NCBI RefSeq assembly: GCF_900454025.1
Contig: NZ_UGQM01000001.1
Coordinates: 4,030,001-4,094,000 of the forward strand
DNA: 64,000 nt
Source: Mycolicibacterium gilvum
Lineage (GTDB): Bacteria; Actinomycetota; Actinomycetes; Mycobacteriales; Mycobacteriaceae
Direction: 5' to 3'
The notes beneath the pieces are model-generated. The model was given only the letters and a program-made list of their open reading frames with translations, did not search any database and was not told the DNA's origin. Numbering within the stretch: position 1 is the stretch's first letter; every line of letters begins with the position of its first letter. Made by a program: the position numbers and the translations under genes. Shown piece after piece: positions 54,687 to 63,782 of the stretch.

Positions 54687-56126
54687 TCACTTGGTGTCGT
54701 CGGCCGTGTCGTCTTCCGACGCGTCGTCGGCGGTGTCTTCCGACACCTCGACGGCGGCTTCGCTGTCGTCTTCGCCGGCGCCCTGCTGGGCCGCCGCCTG
54801 ATCACCCGAAGGTCCGAAGAACTCCGTGGTGTCGATCTCGGTGCCGTCGGTGTCGGTGACGGTGGCGGCGTAGACGACCGCGGCGACGGTCAGGCCACGA
54901 CGGACATCGGCGAACATCGCCGGCAGCTGGTTGTTCTGCTGCAGCATCTGCAGCAGCTGCTGCGGCTCGAGGCCGTACTGGCGCGACATCAGGACGAGCC
55001 GCTCGGACAGATCGTTCTGGCCGACCTGGATTTCGAGCTTGTCGGCGATCGCGTCCATCAGCAGCTGGGTCTTGATGGCCTTCTCGGCGTTGGCGCGGTT
55101 GTCCGCGTCGAACTCCTCGCGGCTGCTGCCCTGTTCCTTGAGGGAGTCGGCGAACCGGTCCTCGTCGTGATCGAGCCCGTGGATGGCGTTGTGCAGCGTG
55201 TCGTCGACCTGAGCCTGCACGACCGCCTCCGGCAGCGGCACCTCGGTCTGCTCGAGCAGGACCTCGATGGCCTTGTCGCGGATCGCCTCGGCCTGCTGGA
55301 CGGTCTTGACGCGGGTGACCTTCTCCCGCAGGTCGGCGCGGAGCTCGTCCATGGTGTCGAATTCGCTTGCCAGTTGCGCGAACTCGTCGTCGAGCTCGGG
55401 AAGCTCGCGGACCTTGATCGACTTGACCGTGACGGTGACCTCGGCTTCGCGGCCGGCGTGCTCTCCGGCGACCAGCGTGGTGGTGAAGGTCTTGGACTCG
55501 TCTTCGGAGAGCCCGATGATCGCCTCGTCGAGGCCCTCGATGAGCTGGCCGGAGCCGAGCTCGTGCGACAGGCCCTCGGTCTTGGCCTCGGGAACGTCCT
55601 TGCCGTCGACGGTCGCCGACAGGTCGATGGAGACGAAGTCGCCGTTCTCGGCGGGGCGCTCGACACCGGTCAGGGTGCCGAAGCGCTTCTGCAGCGCCTC
55701 GATCTCGGCTTCGATGTCTTCGTCGGTGACCGAGACCGGGTCGACGGTGATCGTGAGTGTCGACAGGTCGGGCAGGTCGATCTCGGGACGGACGTCGACC
55801 TCGGCGGTGAAGACGAGTTCCTCGTTGTCCTCGAGCTTGGTGACCTCGATCTCCGGCTGGCCGATGGGCTGGAGCGACTCGGAGGTGACGGCCTGGCTGT
55901 AGCGGGTGGGCAGCGCGTCGTTGACGACCTGCTCGAGCACCGCGCCACGGCCGACGCGGGCCTCCAGCAGCTTGCGGGGCGCCTTGCCGGGGCGGAAGCC
56001 CGGGAGGCGGATCTGCTGGGCGAGCTGCTTGAACGCCTTGTCGATGTCGGGCTCGAGTTCCGCGAAGGGCACCTCTACGTTGATGCGAACCCGGGTCGGG
56101 CTCAACTTCTCGACGGTGCTCTTCAC
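54687..56126 (-). CDS. tig: Trigger factor
   Basis: Ribosome-bound folding chaperone with prolyl isomerase activity; 479 residues. The ribosome-binding signature is [20 protein letters not shown] at about residue 44-63; the FKBP-like domain ([39 protein letters not shown]) and the long helical C-terminal domain follow. An acidic tail ([16 protein letters not shown]) ends the protein, as in other mycobacteria. GTG or nearby start. The gene lies upstream of clpP1-clpP2, which is the standard order. Confidence 0.97.
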
Positions 56127-56168
56127 GTTCGTACTCCCTCTAATTGCTTCTGGTTGGTGGGGTCGTGC

Positions 56169-56245
56169 TGGTCGGGGTGACAGGATTTGAACCTGCGGCC
56201 TTCCGCTCCCAAAGCGGATGCGCTACCAAGCTGCGCTACACCCCG
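56169..56245 (-). tRNA. tRNA-Pro (anticodon TGG)
   Basis: 77 bases with encoded CCA. Acceptor stem CGGGGTG/CACCCCG, anticodon loop CTTTGGGAG giving TGG, T-loop GTTCAAATC. It lies just upstream of tig on the same strand. Confidence 0.97.
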
Positions 56246-56379
56246 GTCATCGCCGCCTCACATGCGCGCGCAGCATCAGACCACCGGCGATCCTACGGCC
56301 TGGCCACACCGGAACCTCAATTGGATTTGAGTTGGGCGGGCCCGGTACAGTCTGCCGGTACTCTCGTAGAGCAGCACAC

Positions 56380-56453
56380 GCGGGCGTAGCTCAATGGTAG
56401 AGCCCTAGTCTTCCAAACTAGCTACGCGGGTTCGATTCCCGTCGCCCGCTCCA
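56380..56453 (+). tRNA. tRNA-Gly (anticodon TCC)
   Basis: 74 bases with the CCA encoded. Acceptor stem GCGGGCG/CGCCCGC, D-loop AGCTCAATGGTAGAGC, anticodon loop TCTTCCAAA giving TCC, T-arm GGGTTCGATTCCCG. It is followed at once by an intrinsic terminator. Confidence 0.97.
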
Positions 56454-56455
56454 AC

Positions 56456-56480
56456 AACCGCCCCGACCGGGGCGGTTTTT
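56456..56480 (+). terminator. Intrinsic terminator after tRNA-Gly
   Basis: 9-bp stem AACCGCCCC / GGGGCGGTT, loop GACC, then a run of T ending at 56480. A standard rho-independent terminator 3 bases after the tRNA. Confidence 0.9.
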
Positions 56481-56523
56481 GCTGTTCAGCAGGCGCTTCT
56501 CTGCCGCCCCTCCGAAGGCGGCG

Positions 56524-57816
56524 TCAGGCGGCGTCGGGGGTGTCGAAGGTGATGAGGTCGATGCTGAGTCGGCCTTCGGTGTCGCTGATGCGGCGGCGTA
56601 CCGGTGGGCCGGGCAGGGTCGGGGCGATCGAGTAGTGCACCGCCCCGGTCGGGGTCACCCACCGCGCGGTGTGTGACCCGTCCTGTGTTCCGGCGCTGAC
56701 CTGCCAGCCGGGCGCCTCCTTGGCGTAGTTACACGCCGCGCACTCACCGAGCCCGTTGTCCGCACTCGTCACACCCCCCGCACGGGCCGGTGTGGCATGG
56801 TCGTGATGGCGGATCGGGGCGTCACAGTAGGGCGTGCGGCAGGTCTGATCACGCCGGTCGATCAACGTGGCCAACCCCTTCGGAAACAGCCGCGCCCGCG
56901 ACTCCATCGCCACCAACTGCCCCGACCGCGGATGCCGATACAACCGCCGCAACGTGGCCCTGGTGTCGGCGTCGGTGACCGCGTCGCCGGTCAGCGCGCG
57001 GCAAAACCCCGCCGGCACCGGCCCATACCCGTCGAGCCACCCCGGGCAGTCGTCATCACCGGCCAGCGTGGTGTCGGCCATCACCAGGTTCAACTCGACC
57101 GGCACCGCGGCCCCCGCCGAACGCCCGGTGATCCGCTCGAACGCGGTATCGGCCATCACCTGCCCACGCGAACGCCCATCGAACGTCGTGTCGGCGTGGT
57201 GTTTGAGCGCGGCATACATTCCGATGCCCTGGGCCAGCGGCAAAAGCACCGTGAAATACACCATCCCGTTCGGTGCGGGGCGACAGCTGACCCGCGCCTG
57301 AGCCGCCGCCTTGTCGGCGCGCTCGACCACCGCTGCGACATCCAACCGTGCGGCGATCTTCTTGGCCTCGGCCTCCACCCGCTTGTTGCCCCACCCCTCA
57401 AAACGCGACACGTCGGCGCACATCTCGGCGTCGAGGCGCCGACGGTCCTCGACGCTCAGACAGGCCGATTCCCGCACGATCAGCGTCGCCCGCCATTCCG
57501 AGAGCGCGCCGCACTCCAACGCCGCCCACGTATGCGGCATCTCGCCCATCAACGCCTTGGCAAACCCCAGATGCTGACCACCCTTGACCGGGGCATCCCG
57601 GCGGGCCAACGCGACCTCCGAGGCCAACCCCTTACCCCGCCGACGCGCCGGCACCCCCGCAGCCTCCTCGGCAGCAGCACGCTTGGCCGCCCACAACGCG
57701 GTCGCGCGCGCCTGGGCCGCCGCAGCCGCCGATTTCAACCGCTCACACCGCTCGACGACCGCCCGCAGCTCGGCCTGCGACGCCCCCTCATCCACGTCGA
57801 ACAAACTTTCGAACAT
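56524..57816 (-). CDS. DUF222 / HNH endonuclease (13E12 family)
   Basis: A 430-residue protein of the 13E12 repeat family. The DUF222 part is the first 300 residues (VERCERLKSAAAAAQARATA, RRDAPVKGGQHLGFAKALM, MPHTWAALECGALSEWRATL). The HNH nuclease motif is at the C-terminal side: CRTPYCDAPIRHHDHATPAR with ADNGLGECAACNYAKEAPGW. The family occurs in several copies per mycobacterial genome and is thought to be tied to mobile DNA. It is next to tRNA-Gly, a usual place for insertions. I chose the start MFESLFDVDEG; a longer frame exists. No flanking direct repeat was found. Confidence 0.88.
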   Translation of the reverse strand: MFESLFDVDEGASQAELRAVVERCERLKSAAAAAQARATALWAAKRAAAEEAAGVPARRRGKGLASEVALARRDAPVKGGQHLGFAKALMGEMPHTWAALECGALSEWRATLIVRESACLSVEDRRRLDAEMCADVSRFEGWGNKRVEAEAKKIAARLDVAAVVERADKAAAQARVSCRPAPNGMVYFTVLLPLAQGIGMYAALKHHADTTFDGRSRGQVMADTAFERITGRSAGAAVPVELNLVMADTTLAGDDDCPGWLDGYGPVPAGFCRALTGDAVTDADTRATLRRLYRHPRSGQLVAMESRARLFPKGLATLIDRRDQTCRTPYCDAPIRHHDHATPARAGGVTSADNGLGECAACNYAKEAPGWQVSAGTQDGSHTARWVTPTGAVHYSIAPTLPGPPVRRRISDTEGRLSIDLITFDTPDAA

Positions 57817-58053
57817 GCCACCGAAGCTACCCCACCCCACCGACATTCAGCGGCGGCGCAGATGTCCGTCGTGGAATTGCGGGGGAAGCTGGTCGGCCGC
57901 AGCGTACGAATCCGGAGCAAGAGGGCGACCCGGATATCGGGCCGGCCCTGGAGCGTCCGATGCATAACACCTCTTTCCCGGGGTAGCAGGAAGTGGAATC
58001 CGCACCATGGAACCCGAGGCGTCGCACGGACGCCGCGACCGCAAAGGCCCGCC

Positions 58054-58860
58054 ATGCAGATCAACGTGACGTTCATCGGCACCGCGACCACTCTCATCCG
58101 ATGCGGCAATATCACCGTCCTGACCGATCCGAATTTTCTGCACCGGGGCCAGCGCGCCTATCTCGGTTACGGCCTGTGGTCGAAACGCCGCCGCGCGCCC
58201 GGGCTCACCCCCGAGGAACTGCCGCCGATCGACGCAATCGTGTTGTCGCACATGCACGGTGATCACTGGGACCGGGTCGCCGAGCGCAGTCTCGACCGAG
58301 AGCTTCCGGTCATCACCACCCATGAGGCCGCAAAAGCACTGCACCGCAAAGGCTTTACAGAAGCCGTCGGGTTGAGCACCTGGGATCCGTTCGCCCTTAC
58401 CAAGGACGGCGAGACGCTGACGGTGACCGCAATGCCCGGCCGCCACGCCCCCACCCCGGTCAGCCGGCTGCTGCCGCCGGTGATGGGCAGCATGCTCGAC
58501 TTCGATTCGGGCGGCGGCAGCTCCCGGCGCCGCGTCTACATCTCCGGCGACACCCTGCTCATCGACGAGCTCGACGAGATTCCGTTGCGCTTCAACGTAA
58601 TCGACGCCGGCGTGCTGCATCTCGGAGGCACCCGTCTCCCGTTCGGAGACCGGTTACCGGTGGGGTTGACAGTCACCATGGACGGCCGTCAGGGCGCCGA
58701 GACCGTCGAGCGTCTCCACCTGCCCCGCGTGATACCGGTGCATTTCGACGATTACCGGGTCTTCGCCTCGCCCCTGGCCGACTTTCACCGGGAGATGTCC
58801 CGCCGCGGGCTGGCAGACCGGGTCGTCACCGTCGAGCGCGGTCAGACCGTGTCCCTCTGA
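58054..58860 (+). CDS. MBL-fold metal-dependent hydrolase
   Basis: A 268-residue metallo-beta-lactamase-fold protein. It begins QINVTFIGTATTLIRCGNIT, carries the metal motif LSHMHGDHWD and the later blocks PGRHAPTP, VYISGDTLLIDELDEIP and the final His of VIPVHFDDYRVF. It resembles UlaG-like or lactonase-type hydrolases (L-ascorbate-6-phosphate lactonase branch), but the substrate is unknown. The gene is monocistronic. Confidence 0.88.
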   Translation: MQINVTFIGTATTLIRCGNITVLTDPNFLHRGQRAYLGYGLWSKRRRAPGLTPEELPPIDAIVLSHMHGDHWDRVAERSLDRELPVITTHEAAKALHRKGFTEAVGLSTWDPFALTKDGETLTVTAMPGRHAPTPVSRLLPPVMGSMLDFDSGGGSSRRRVYISGDTLLIDELDEIPLRFNVIDAGVLHLGGTRLPFGDRLPVGLTVTMDGRQGAETVERLHLPRVIPVHFDDYRVFASPLADFHREMSRRGLADRVVTVERGQTVSL

Positions 58861-58929
58861 GTCGCGCTACCACCGGGCCACCCCGCGACACCCAGGGACT
58901 TCTCTGTTTCTGTCGGTACGCTGTGAACC

Positions 58930-59727
58930 ATGAATGGCGTGCTGCTCGTACTCATCGTGTTGGTCGTCGCGGCCATCGGCATCGCGGTCTACGCGTCGTC
59001 GAAAGCGTCGGGCAACCGCGCAGCCGCATCGCTCGCCGACGCCAAGGCCGACGCCCGCCGCGTCATCGAGCGGTTGGGCGGACAGGTGTTCGCGCTGACC
59101 GGAAGCGATGACGCGTCCAAGCAGGCGCTGGCCGACGCGTCCGAGCGCTACACCGCCGCGTCGTCCCAGATCGACCAGGCCACCACCGCGCGCCAAGCCG
59201 AGCTCGCCAAAGAGAGCGCGATGGAAGGCCTCTACTACGTGCGCGCCGCACGCACCGCGATGGGCATGGACCCGGGGCCGGACCTGGAGTCGCTGACCGG
59301 CCAGAAGTCCGCGGGCACGGTCACTGAGGACCGCCGCGTGAACTTCGAGGGACGCGAGATCGAGGCGTCCCCCGCACCGTCGCCGCGGACCCCGAACTAC
59401 TACCCGGGCGGCCGCGTCGCGGGACGGCCGGTGCCCGCCGGCTGGTACTCCGAGCCGTGGTGGAAGCCGGCGCTGGTCGCCGGTGCGTGGGGGCTCGGGT
59501 CTGCGCTGCTGTTCAGCACGATGTTCTCCGGGATGGCCGGAGTCGGCTACGACGCGCAGGCGTTCGAGAACGGGTACGGCGACGGGTTCCAGGACGGCCT
59601 CGACCAGGGCCAGCTCGACGGCGGTGGCGACTGGGGCGGAGACGCCGGCGGCGGCGACTGGGATTCCGGCGGCGACTGGGGCGGCGGCGATTTCGGTGGC
59701 GGCGACTTCGGCGGCTTCGACTTCTAG
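58930..59727 (+). CDS. DUF1542-like membrane protein with Gly/Asp tail
   Basis: A 265-residue protein. N-terminal membrane anchor (LLVLIVLVVAAIGIAVYAS), then an alpha-helical Ala-rich region (ADARRVIERLGGQVFAL, AAREALADASERYTAASS type repeats) like DUF1542. A second hydrophobic stretch lies near 185-205 (WKPALVAGAWGLGSALLFST), and the C-terminal 60 residues are Gly/Asp/Trp-rich (GGGDWGG and GGDFGG repeats). Function unknown; probably envelope-associated. Confidence 0.75.
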   Translation: MNGVLLVLIVLVVAAIGIAVYASSKASGNRAAASLADAKADARRVIERLGGQVFALTGSDDASKQALADASERYTAASSQIDQATTARQAELAKESAMEGLYYVRAARTAMGMDPGPDLESLTGQKSAGTVTEDRRVNFEGREIEASPAPSPRTPNYYPGGRVAGRPVPAGWYSEPWWKPALVAGAWGLGSALLFSTMFSGMAGVGYDAQAFENGYGDGFQDGLDQGQLDGGGDWGGDAGGGDWDSGGDWGGGDFGGGDFGGFDF

Positions 59728-59732
59728 AACCG

Positions 59733-61439
59733 CTACAGGCGGCTCTCCAACCGCGCTGACACCCCGGCCTCCTGCAAGTCGAGGCGCTCCAGCATCGCGC
59801 GCACGGCTTCGTCGTCGATGCGGCCGGCGTCGCGTTCGCCGATGAGCGCGGCCCGCTGGGCAGCCAACACGTCCCGATACAGCTGGCCGAACACCTCCGC
59901 GCGACGCGTGCGTCCCTCGGGATCGGGCATCTCGTCGGCGTCCTGGGAGTGCCGTTCGACGATGCCGCGGATCTCGGCGAGCGTGCGGGGGTCCAGACCC
60001 TGCGGCGGGTTCGCCCGGAACACCTCGAACACCTCGTCGGCAGCCTCGTGCACCACCAGCTCGGCCTTCTCGGTCTCGGCCACGGTGTAGGCACGATCAG
60101 CCTCGGCGGACACCTTCAGCCGCCGGATCAGCAGCGGCAGCGTCCAGCCCTGCAGCAGCAGCGTCGCGACGGCGACGACGAACGAGATCGCCTGGATCGT
60201 CGCGCGTTCCGGGAACGGTTCGCCGGCAGCCGTCGTCGCCGGGATCGCCGCTGCGGCGGCGAGCGTCACCACCCCGCGCATGCCGGTCCACGACACGACG
60301 ACGTTCTCCTGCCAGCTCAGCGTCCGGTTGTCACTCCCGAAACGCCGCCGGGGCCGGTCCGGATCCCTGCGCCTGGTGCCGAGTGCACCACGGCCACGTT
60401 CGGGGACCGGCACACTCAGCCGTTTCTCCACCTGGTTCGCCAGCTTCCGCCGACCGAACATCGCGAACACCGACAGAGGGCGGATCACCAGCACGATCAA
60501 CAACACGACCACCGAGGCCACCGCGACCTGAACCAGCGACTCGTGCGCATCCCGGAGGTCTTCGAGGACGAAACGCAGATGCAGCCCGATGTAGGCGAAC
60601 ACGAACGCTTCGAGCAGGACGTCCACCGAGTTCCAGACATACCGTTCCTGCAGCCGCGTCTGGTAGCCGGCGTCCACGGTTCCCGAGCCGACGATGAAGC
60701 CCGCCACCACGACCGCCAGCACACCGGACGCGTGCATCTCCTCGGCGAGGATGAACGCCGCGAACGGGACCATGAGCCCCTGCACCGTCTCCAGCGCGGG
60801 ATGGGCGAGACGCCTGCGGATCCACAGCGTGATGTAGCCCAGCGCGGCGCCGACCAGCGGTCCGAGCACCGCGCTGTAGGTGAACAACAGCAGCGGGTTC
60901 TCGATGAACGTGTGGCTGCCCGCCACCTGGGCGACCGCGACGGAGAACAGGGCCAGCGCCGCCGCGTCATTGATCAGGCTCTCCCCGGTCAGGATCGTCA
61001 TCACCCGTTTGGGCAGGCCCAGCTTGCGGCCGACCGCCACCGCGGTCACCGCGTCCGGCGGGGCGACGATCGCGCCGAGCACCAGTGCGGTCGCGAACGT
61101 CAGCGGGACCACGACGAGCCAGGCCGAGACCATCGCGACGGTGAACGCCGTGACCACGACCAGCCCCACCCCGAGGCCGAGGATGGGTTTGATGTTGCGC
61201 AGGAATGTCGGGAACGAGAAGTTCAGTGCCGCCGAATACAGCAGCGGTGGGAGAACCACCGACAGCAGAATGTGCGAGTCCAGTTCGGGCGCTTCGAAAC
61301 CGGGGATGAACGACACCGCGATACCGACGACGACGATGACGAGCGCCGGCTCCAGGCCGCGCCGCTGGGCCATCGCCGTGACGACGATCGCGCCCACGAC
61401 AACCAGGATCAGTTCCACGGGCAGATTCTCCAGGCTCAC
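59733..61439 (-). CDS. CPA1-type Na+/H+ antiporter
   Basis: A 568-residue antiporter. Twelve or so membrane helices carry the NhaP-like motifs: LLSVVLPPLLYSAALNFS, VAPPDAVTAVAVGRKLGLPK, LTGESLINDAAALALFSVAV and the Asp-containing WTGMRGVVTLAAAAAIPAT. A charged loop (LSVPVPERGRGALGTRRRD) interrupts helices and a hydrophilic C-terminal domain of 140 residues ends the protein (EKAELVVHEAADEVFEVFRA). It exports sodium or another cation in exchange for protons. Confidence 0.93.
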   Translation of the reverse strand: MSLENLPVELILVVVGAIVVTAMAQRRGLEPALVIVVVGIAVSFIPGFEAPELDSHILLSVVLPPLLYSAALNFSFPTFLRNIKPILGLGVGLVVVTAFTVAMVSAWLVVVPLTFATALVLGAIVAPPDAVTAVAVGRKLGLPKRVMTILTGESLINDAAALALFSVAVAQVAGSHTFIENPLLLFTYSAVLGPLVGAALGYITLWIRRRLAHPALETVQGLMVPFAAFILAEEMHASGVLAVVVAGFIVGSGTVDAGYQTRLQERYVWNSVDVLLEAFVFAYIGLHLRFVLEDLRDAHESLVQVAVASVVVLLIVLVIRPLSVFAMFGRRKLANQVEKRLSVPVPERGRGALGTRRRDPDRPRRRFGSDNRTLSWQENVVVSWTGMRGVVTLAAAAAIPATTAAGEPFPERATIQAISFVVAVATLLLQGWTLPLLIRRLKVSAEADRAYTVAETEKAELVVHEAADEVFEVFRANPPQGLDPRTLAEIRGIVERHSQDADEMPDPEGRTRRAEVFGQLYRDVLAAQRAALIGERDAGRIDDEAVRAMLERLDLQEAGVSARLESRL

Positions 61440-61481
61440 CCGCCGAATGTCCCGGCGAACTGCCGGGCACGGATCAGGTGG

Positions 61482-62276
61482 TCAGCTCTGACAGTTCGGG
61501 CACCAGAACAGGTTGCGCGCCTCCATCTCCACGGTGCGCACCGGCGTCGAGCACACCCGGCAGGGGTCGCCGGCCCGTCGGTAGACGTAGGTGCGGGGCC
61601 GTCCCTCGCGGTAGGACGGCGCGCCGTGGTCGTGTTCGGGAAGCACCACGACGATCTTGCCGCGCCGCACCCCGACCTTCATCAGTGCGACGAGATCGGT
61701 CCACAGGGCGTCGAATTCGTTGGCGGTGACCGACGTTCCGGGGCGGAACGGGTCCGTGCGGTGCCGGAAGAGCAGTTCGCTGCGATAGACGTTCCCGATG
61801 CCGGCGATCACGCTCTGGTCCATCAGCAGGGCGCCGATCGGTCTGCGCGACTTGTTGATCCGGCGCCAGGCCAGGGACGGATCGGCGTCGGGACGCAGCG
61901 GGTCGGGCCCGAGTCGTGCCACGATGTCGGCGATCTCGGGTTCGTCGATGACCTCGCAGACCGTGGGGCCGCGCAGGTCGGCGCCGTACTCGGTGCCCAC
62001 CATCCGCATCCGCACCTGACCGACGGGCAGCAGCGGCGGTAACGGCCATTCGGTGAACGAACCGTACAGACCGAGGTGGACGTGGACGACCCGGCCGCCG
62101 TCGTAGTGGTGGAACAGGTGCTTACCCCACGCGGTCGCCTTCTTCAGCACACGGCCGTTGACGGCGGTCGCTCCGTCGACGAAGCGGCCCTGCGGGCTCG
62201 ACACGATCACCGGCGCGCGGCCGAATCGACGCTGGTGTTGCCGCGCCAACCGGTGCAGCGTGTGTCCCTCGGGCAT
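61482..62276 (-). CDS. Fpg/Nei-family DNA glycosylase
   Basis: Removes oxidised bases and nicks abasic sites. It is 264 residues and starts PEGHTLHRLARQHQ with the catalytic Pro2-Glu3. The family H2TH domain (LLMDQSVIAGIGNVYRSELLF) and a C-terminal zinc finger (CRVCSTPVRTVEMEARNLFWC plus PNC) are intact. The synteny with rpiB matches the Nei-type gene of M. tuberculosis at Rv2464c. Confidence 0.95.
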   Translation of the reverse strand: MPEGHTLHRLARQHQRRFGRAPVIVSSPQGRFVDGATAVNGRVLKKATAWGKHLFHHYDGGRVVHVHLGLYGSFTEWPLPPLLPVGQVRMRMVGTEYGADLRGPTVCEVIDEPEIADIVARLGPDPLRPDADPSLAWRRINKSRRPIGALLMDQSVIAGIGNVYRSELLFRHRTDPFRPGTSVTANEFDALWTDLVALMKVGVRRGKIVVVLPEHDHGAPSYREGRPRTYVYRRAGDPCRVCSTPVRTVEMEARNLFWCPNCQS

Positions 62277-62319
62277 GGGTCCAGTTTCCCTGGCCGGGCG
62301 GCGTGCTCAGCCCCGAGGG

Positions 62320-62793
62320 TCAGGCCCCGGGAACGGCCGGAGCGACGTGCGTCTTCTCGAACTCGGCGAGGATGTCGATGCGCCGCTGATGCCGCGGTGC
62401 CTCCGACCACTTCGCCGCCAGGAACGCGTCCACGATCGCCAGCGCCTCGTCGGTCGAATGCATCCGGCCGCCGATGCCGACGAGCTGAGCGTTGTTGTGC
62501 TCGCGCGCCAGCGTCGCCGTCTCGGTGCTCCATGCCAGCGCGCAGCGCGCACCGGGCACCTTGTTCGCCGCGATCTGCTCACCGTTGCCGGAGCCGCCGA
62601 GCACGATGCCCAGGCTGCCCGGGTCCGCGACGGTCTTCTCGGCGGCGGCGATGCAGAACGCCGGGTAGTCGTCCTCGGCGTCGTAGGCGAACGCACCGCA
62701 GTCGACTGGCTCGTGCCCGGTCGCGGCGAGATGCTCGACGATGGCCTGCTTGAGCTCGTATCCGGCGTGGTCGGCTCCGACGTAGACGCGCAT
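62320..62793 (-). CDS. rpiB: Ribose-5-phosphate isomerase B
   Basis: Interconverts ribose 5-phosphate and ribulose 5-phosphate in the pentose phosphate pathway; 157 residues. The LacAB/RpiB motifs are RVYVGADHAGYELKQAIVE, SLGIVLGGSGNGEQIAANK and the anion-binding region HNNAQLVGIGGRMHS. The MRVYVG start is the family start. It lies 43 bases downstream of the Fpg/Nei gene region (same strand), as in M. tuberculosis. Confidence 0.97.
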   Translation of the reverse strand: MRVYVGADHAGYELKQAIVEHLAATGHEPVDCGAFAYDAEDDYPAFCIAAAEKTVADPGSLGIVLGGSGNGEQIAANKVPGARCALAWSTETATLAREHNNAQLVGIGGRMHSTDEALAIVDAFLAAKWSEAPRHQRRIDILAEFEKTHVAPAVPGA

Positions 62794-62822
62794 GGCGGTC
62801 ACCCTAATACGTCGCCACGCCG

Positions 62823-63782
62823 TCAGGACACGGTGATCGCGTCCAGGCGCTGCTTGATGAAGTCGGCGGACAGGACCGGCTCCAGACCCTCGGCCCGTCC
62901 GATCGGCGGGCTCAGAGGCGTGACGAGCGCATCGTGGTTGGCCTCGTAGAAATAGATCAGCGACACCAGATCCTCTTCGGGCGCATCGGGCTGCGGCGGC
63001 AGGACCCGATGGCGGCCCGACGGCCAGCGACGTCCGCTCCAGTACTCCAACAAGTCGCCGATGTTGACCGTCAGCGCGGCCGGGTCGTACGGCGCGTTCT
63101 CCCACCCGGCTTGCTCCGAATACACCTGCAACCCCCCGGCGCCGGGCTCGCGGTCCAGGATGGTGACGGTGCCGAAGTCGGTGTGCGGGCCGATGCGGAA
63201 CTGCCCCGGCTCGGGTTCACCGACGACGCTGACCGGCGGATAGTGGTTGATGTTCATCGTCCAGGTCGGGGCGCTCGCCAGCGCCGCGAACGGGTTCACG
63301 GACAGCCCCAGCGCGTGGGCGCACAGCGCGAGAAGGTCGTCGGCCACCCGGCGCATCTGGGCGGTGTACTCCTCGACCAGGGGCGCCAGTTCGGGAACCT
63401 CACGCGGCCAGACGTTGGGCGCGAACCAGATCCGGTCGACCTCGGCGTCCCCGGTCGCGGTCTCGGCGCCGAGGCTGAAGCTCTCCTTCAGATCCGGCGG
63501 CGTCGCGGTGCCCTCGGCATAACCGTTGGCCTCCGCACCCGGCCCGATCCATCCGCGCCCGCCGACGGGCACCGAATAGCCGGCTTTGACCGTCGGGTCG
63601 AGCGCGAAGAACTCGCGGGCGGCCGCGCGGACGTCGCGCGTCAGATCCGGGTCGACGCCGTGGCCGGTGACGAGGATGAAGCCCGCGCGCTGCAGACCGG
63701 CATCCACCTGCGCGGCGACGTCCTCGGCCGCGGGACCACCCTCGCGCCACCGTGAAAGGTCAACTGTCGCAATCACGCTCAC
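62823..63782 (-). CDS. Isopenicillin N synthase-type 2OG/Fe(II) oxygenase
   Basis: A 319-residue dioxygenase of the isopenicillin N synthase family. N-terminal DIOX_N (VDAGLQRAGFILVTGHGVDP, AREFFALDPTVKAGYSVP); the iron motif is HTDFGTVTIL, the second His lies in SGRRWPSGRHRVLPP, and the substrate loop follows. The GTG start overlaps the stop of the cytosine deaminase gene by 4 bases (GTGA), so the two are translationally coupled. Substrate unknown; the coupling hints at a nucleobase, a proposal that is untested. Confidence 0.88.
   Translation of the reverse strand: MSVIATVDLSRWREGGPAAEDVAAQVDAGLQRAGFILVTGHGVDPDLTRDVRAAAREFFALDPTVKAGYSVPVGGRGWIGPGAEANGYAEGTATPPDLKESFSLGAETATGDAEVDRIWFAPNVWPREVPELAPLVEEYTAQMRRVADDLLALCAHALGLSVNPFAALASAPTWTMNINHYPPVSVVGEPEPGQFRIGPHTDFGTVTILDREPGAGGLQVYSEQAGWENAPYDPAALTVNIGDLLEYWSGRRWPSGRHRVLPPQPDAPEEDLVSLIYFYEANHDALVTPLSPPIGRAEGLEPVLSADFIKQRLDAITVS

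Noticed and set aside
56380..57900. Integration (att) duplication of tRNA-Gly around the HNH gene
   Set aside because: I looked for a copy of the tRNA 3' end beyond the HNH gene and saw none.
59600..59727. Tandem GGCGGCGACTGGGG-like DNA repeats
   Set aside because: They encode the Gly/Asp/Trp tail of the DUF1542-like protein; no separate element.
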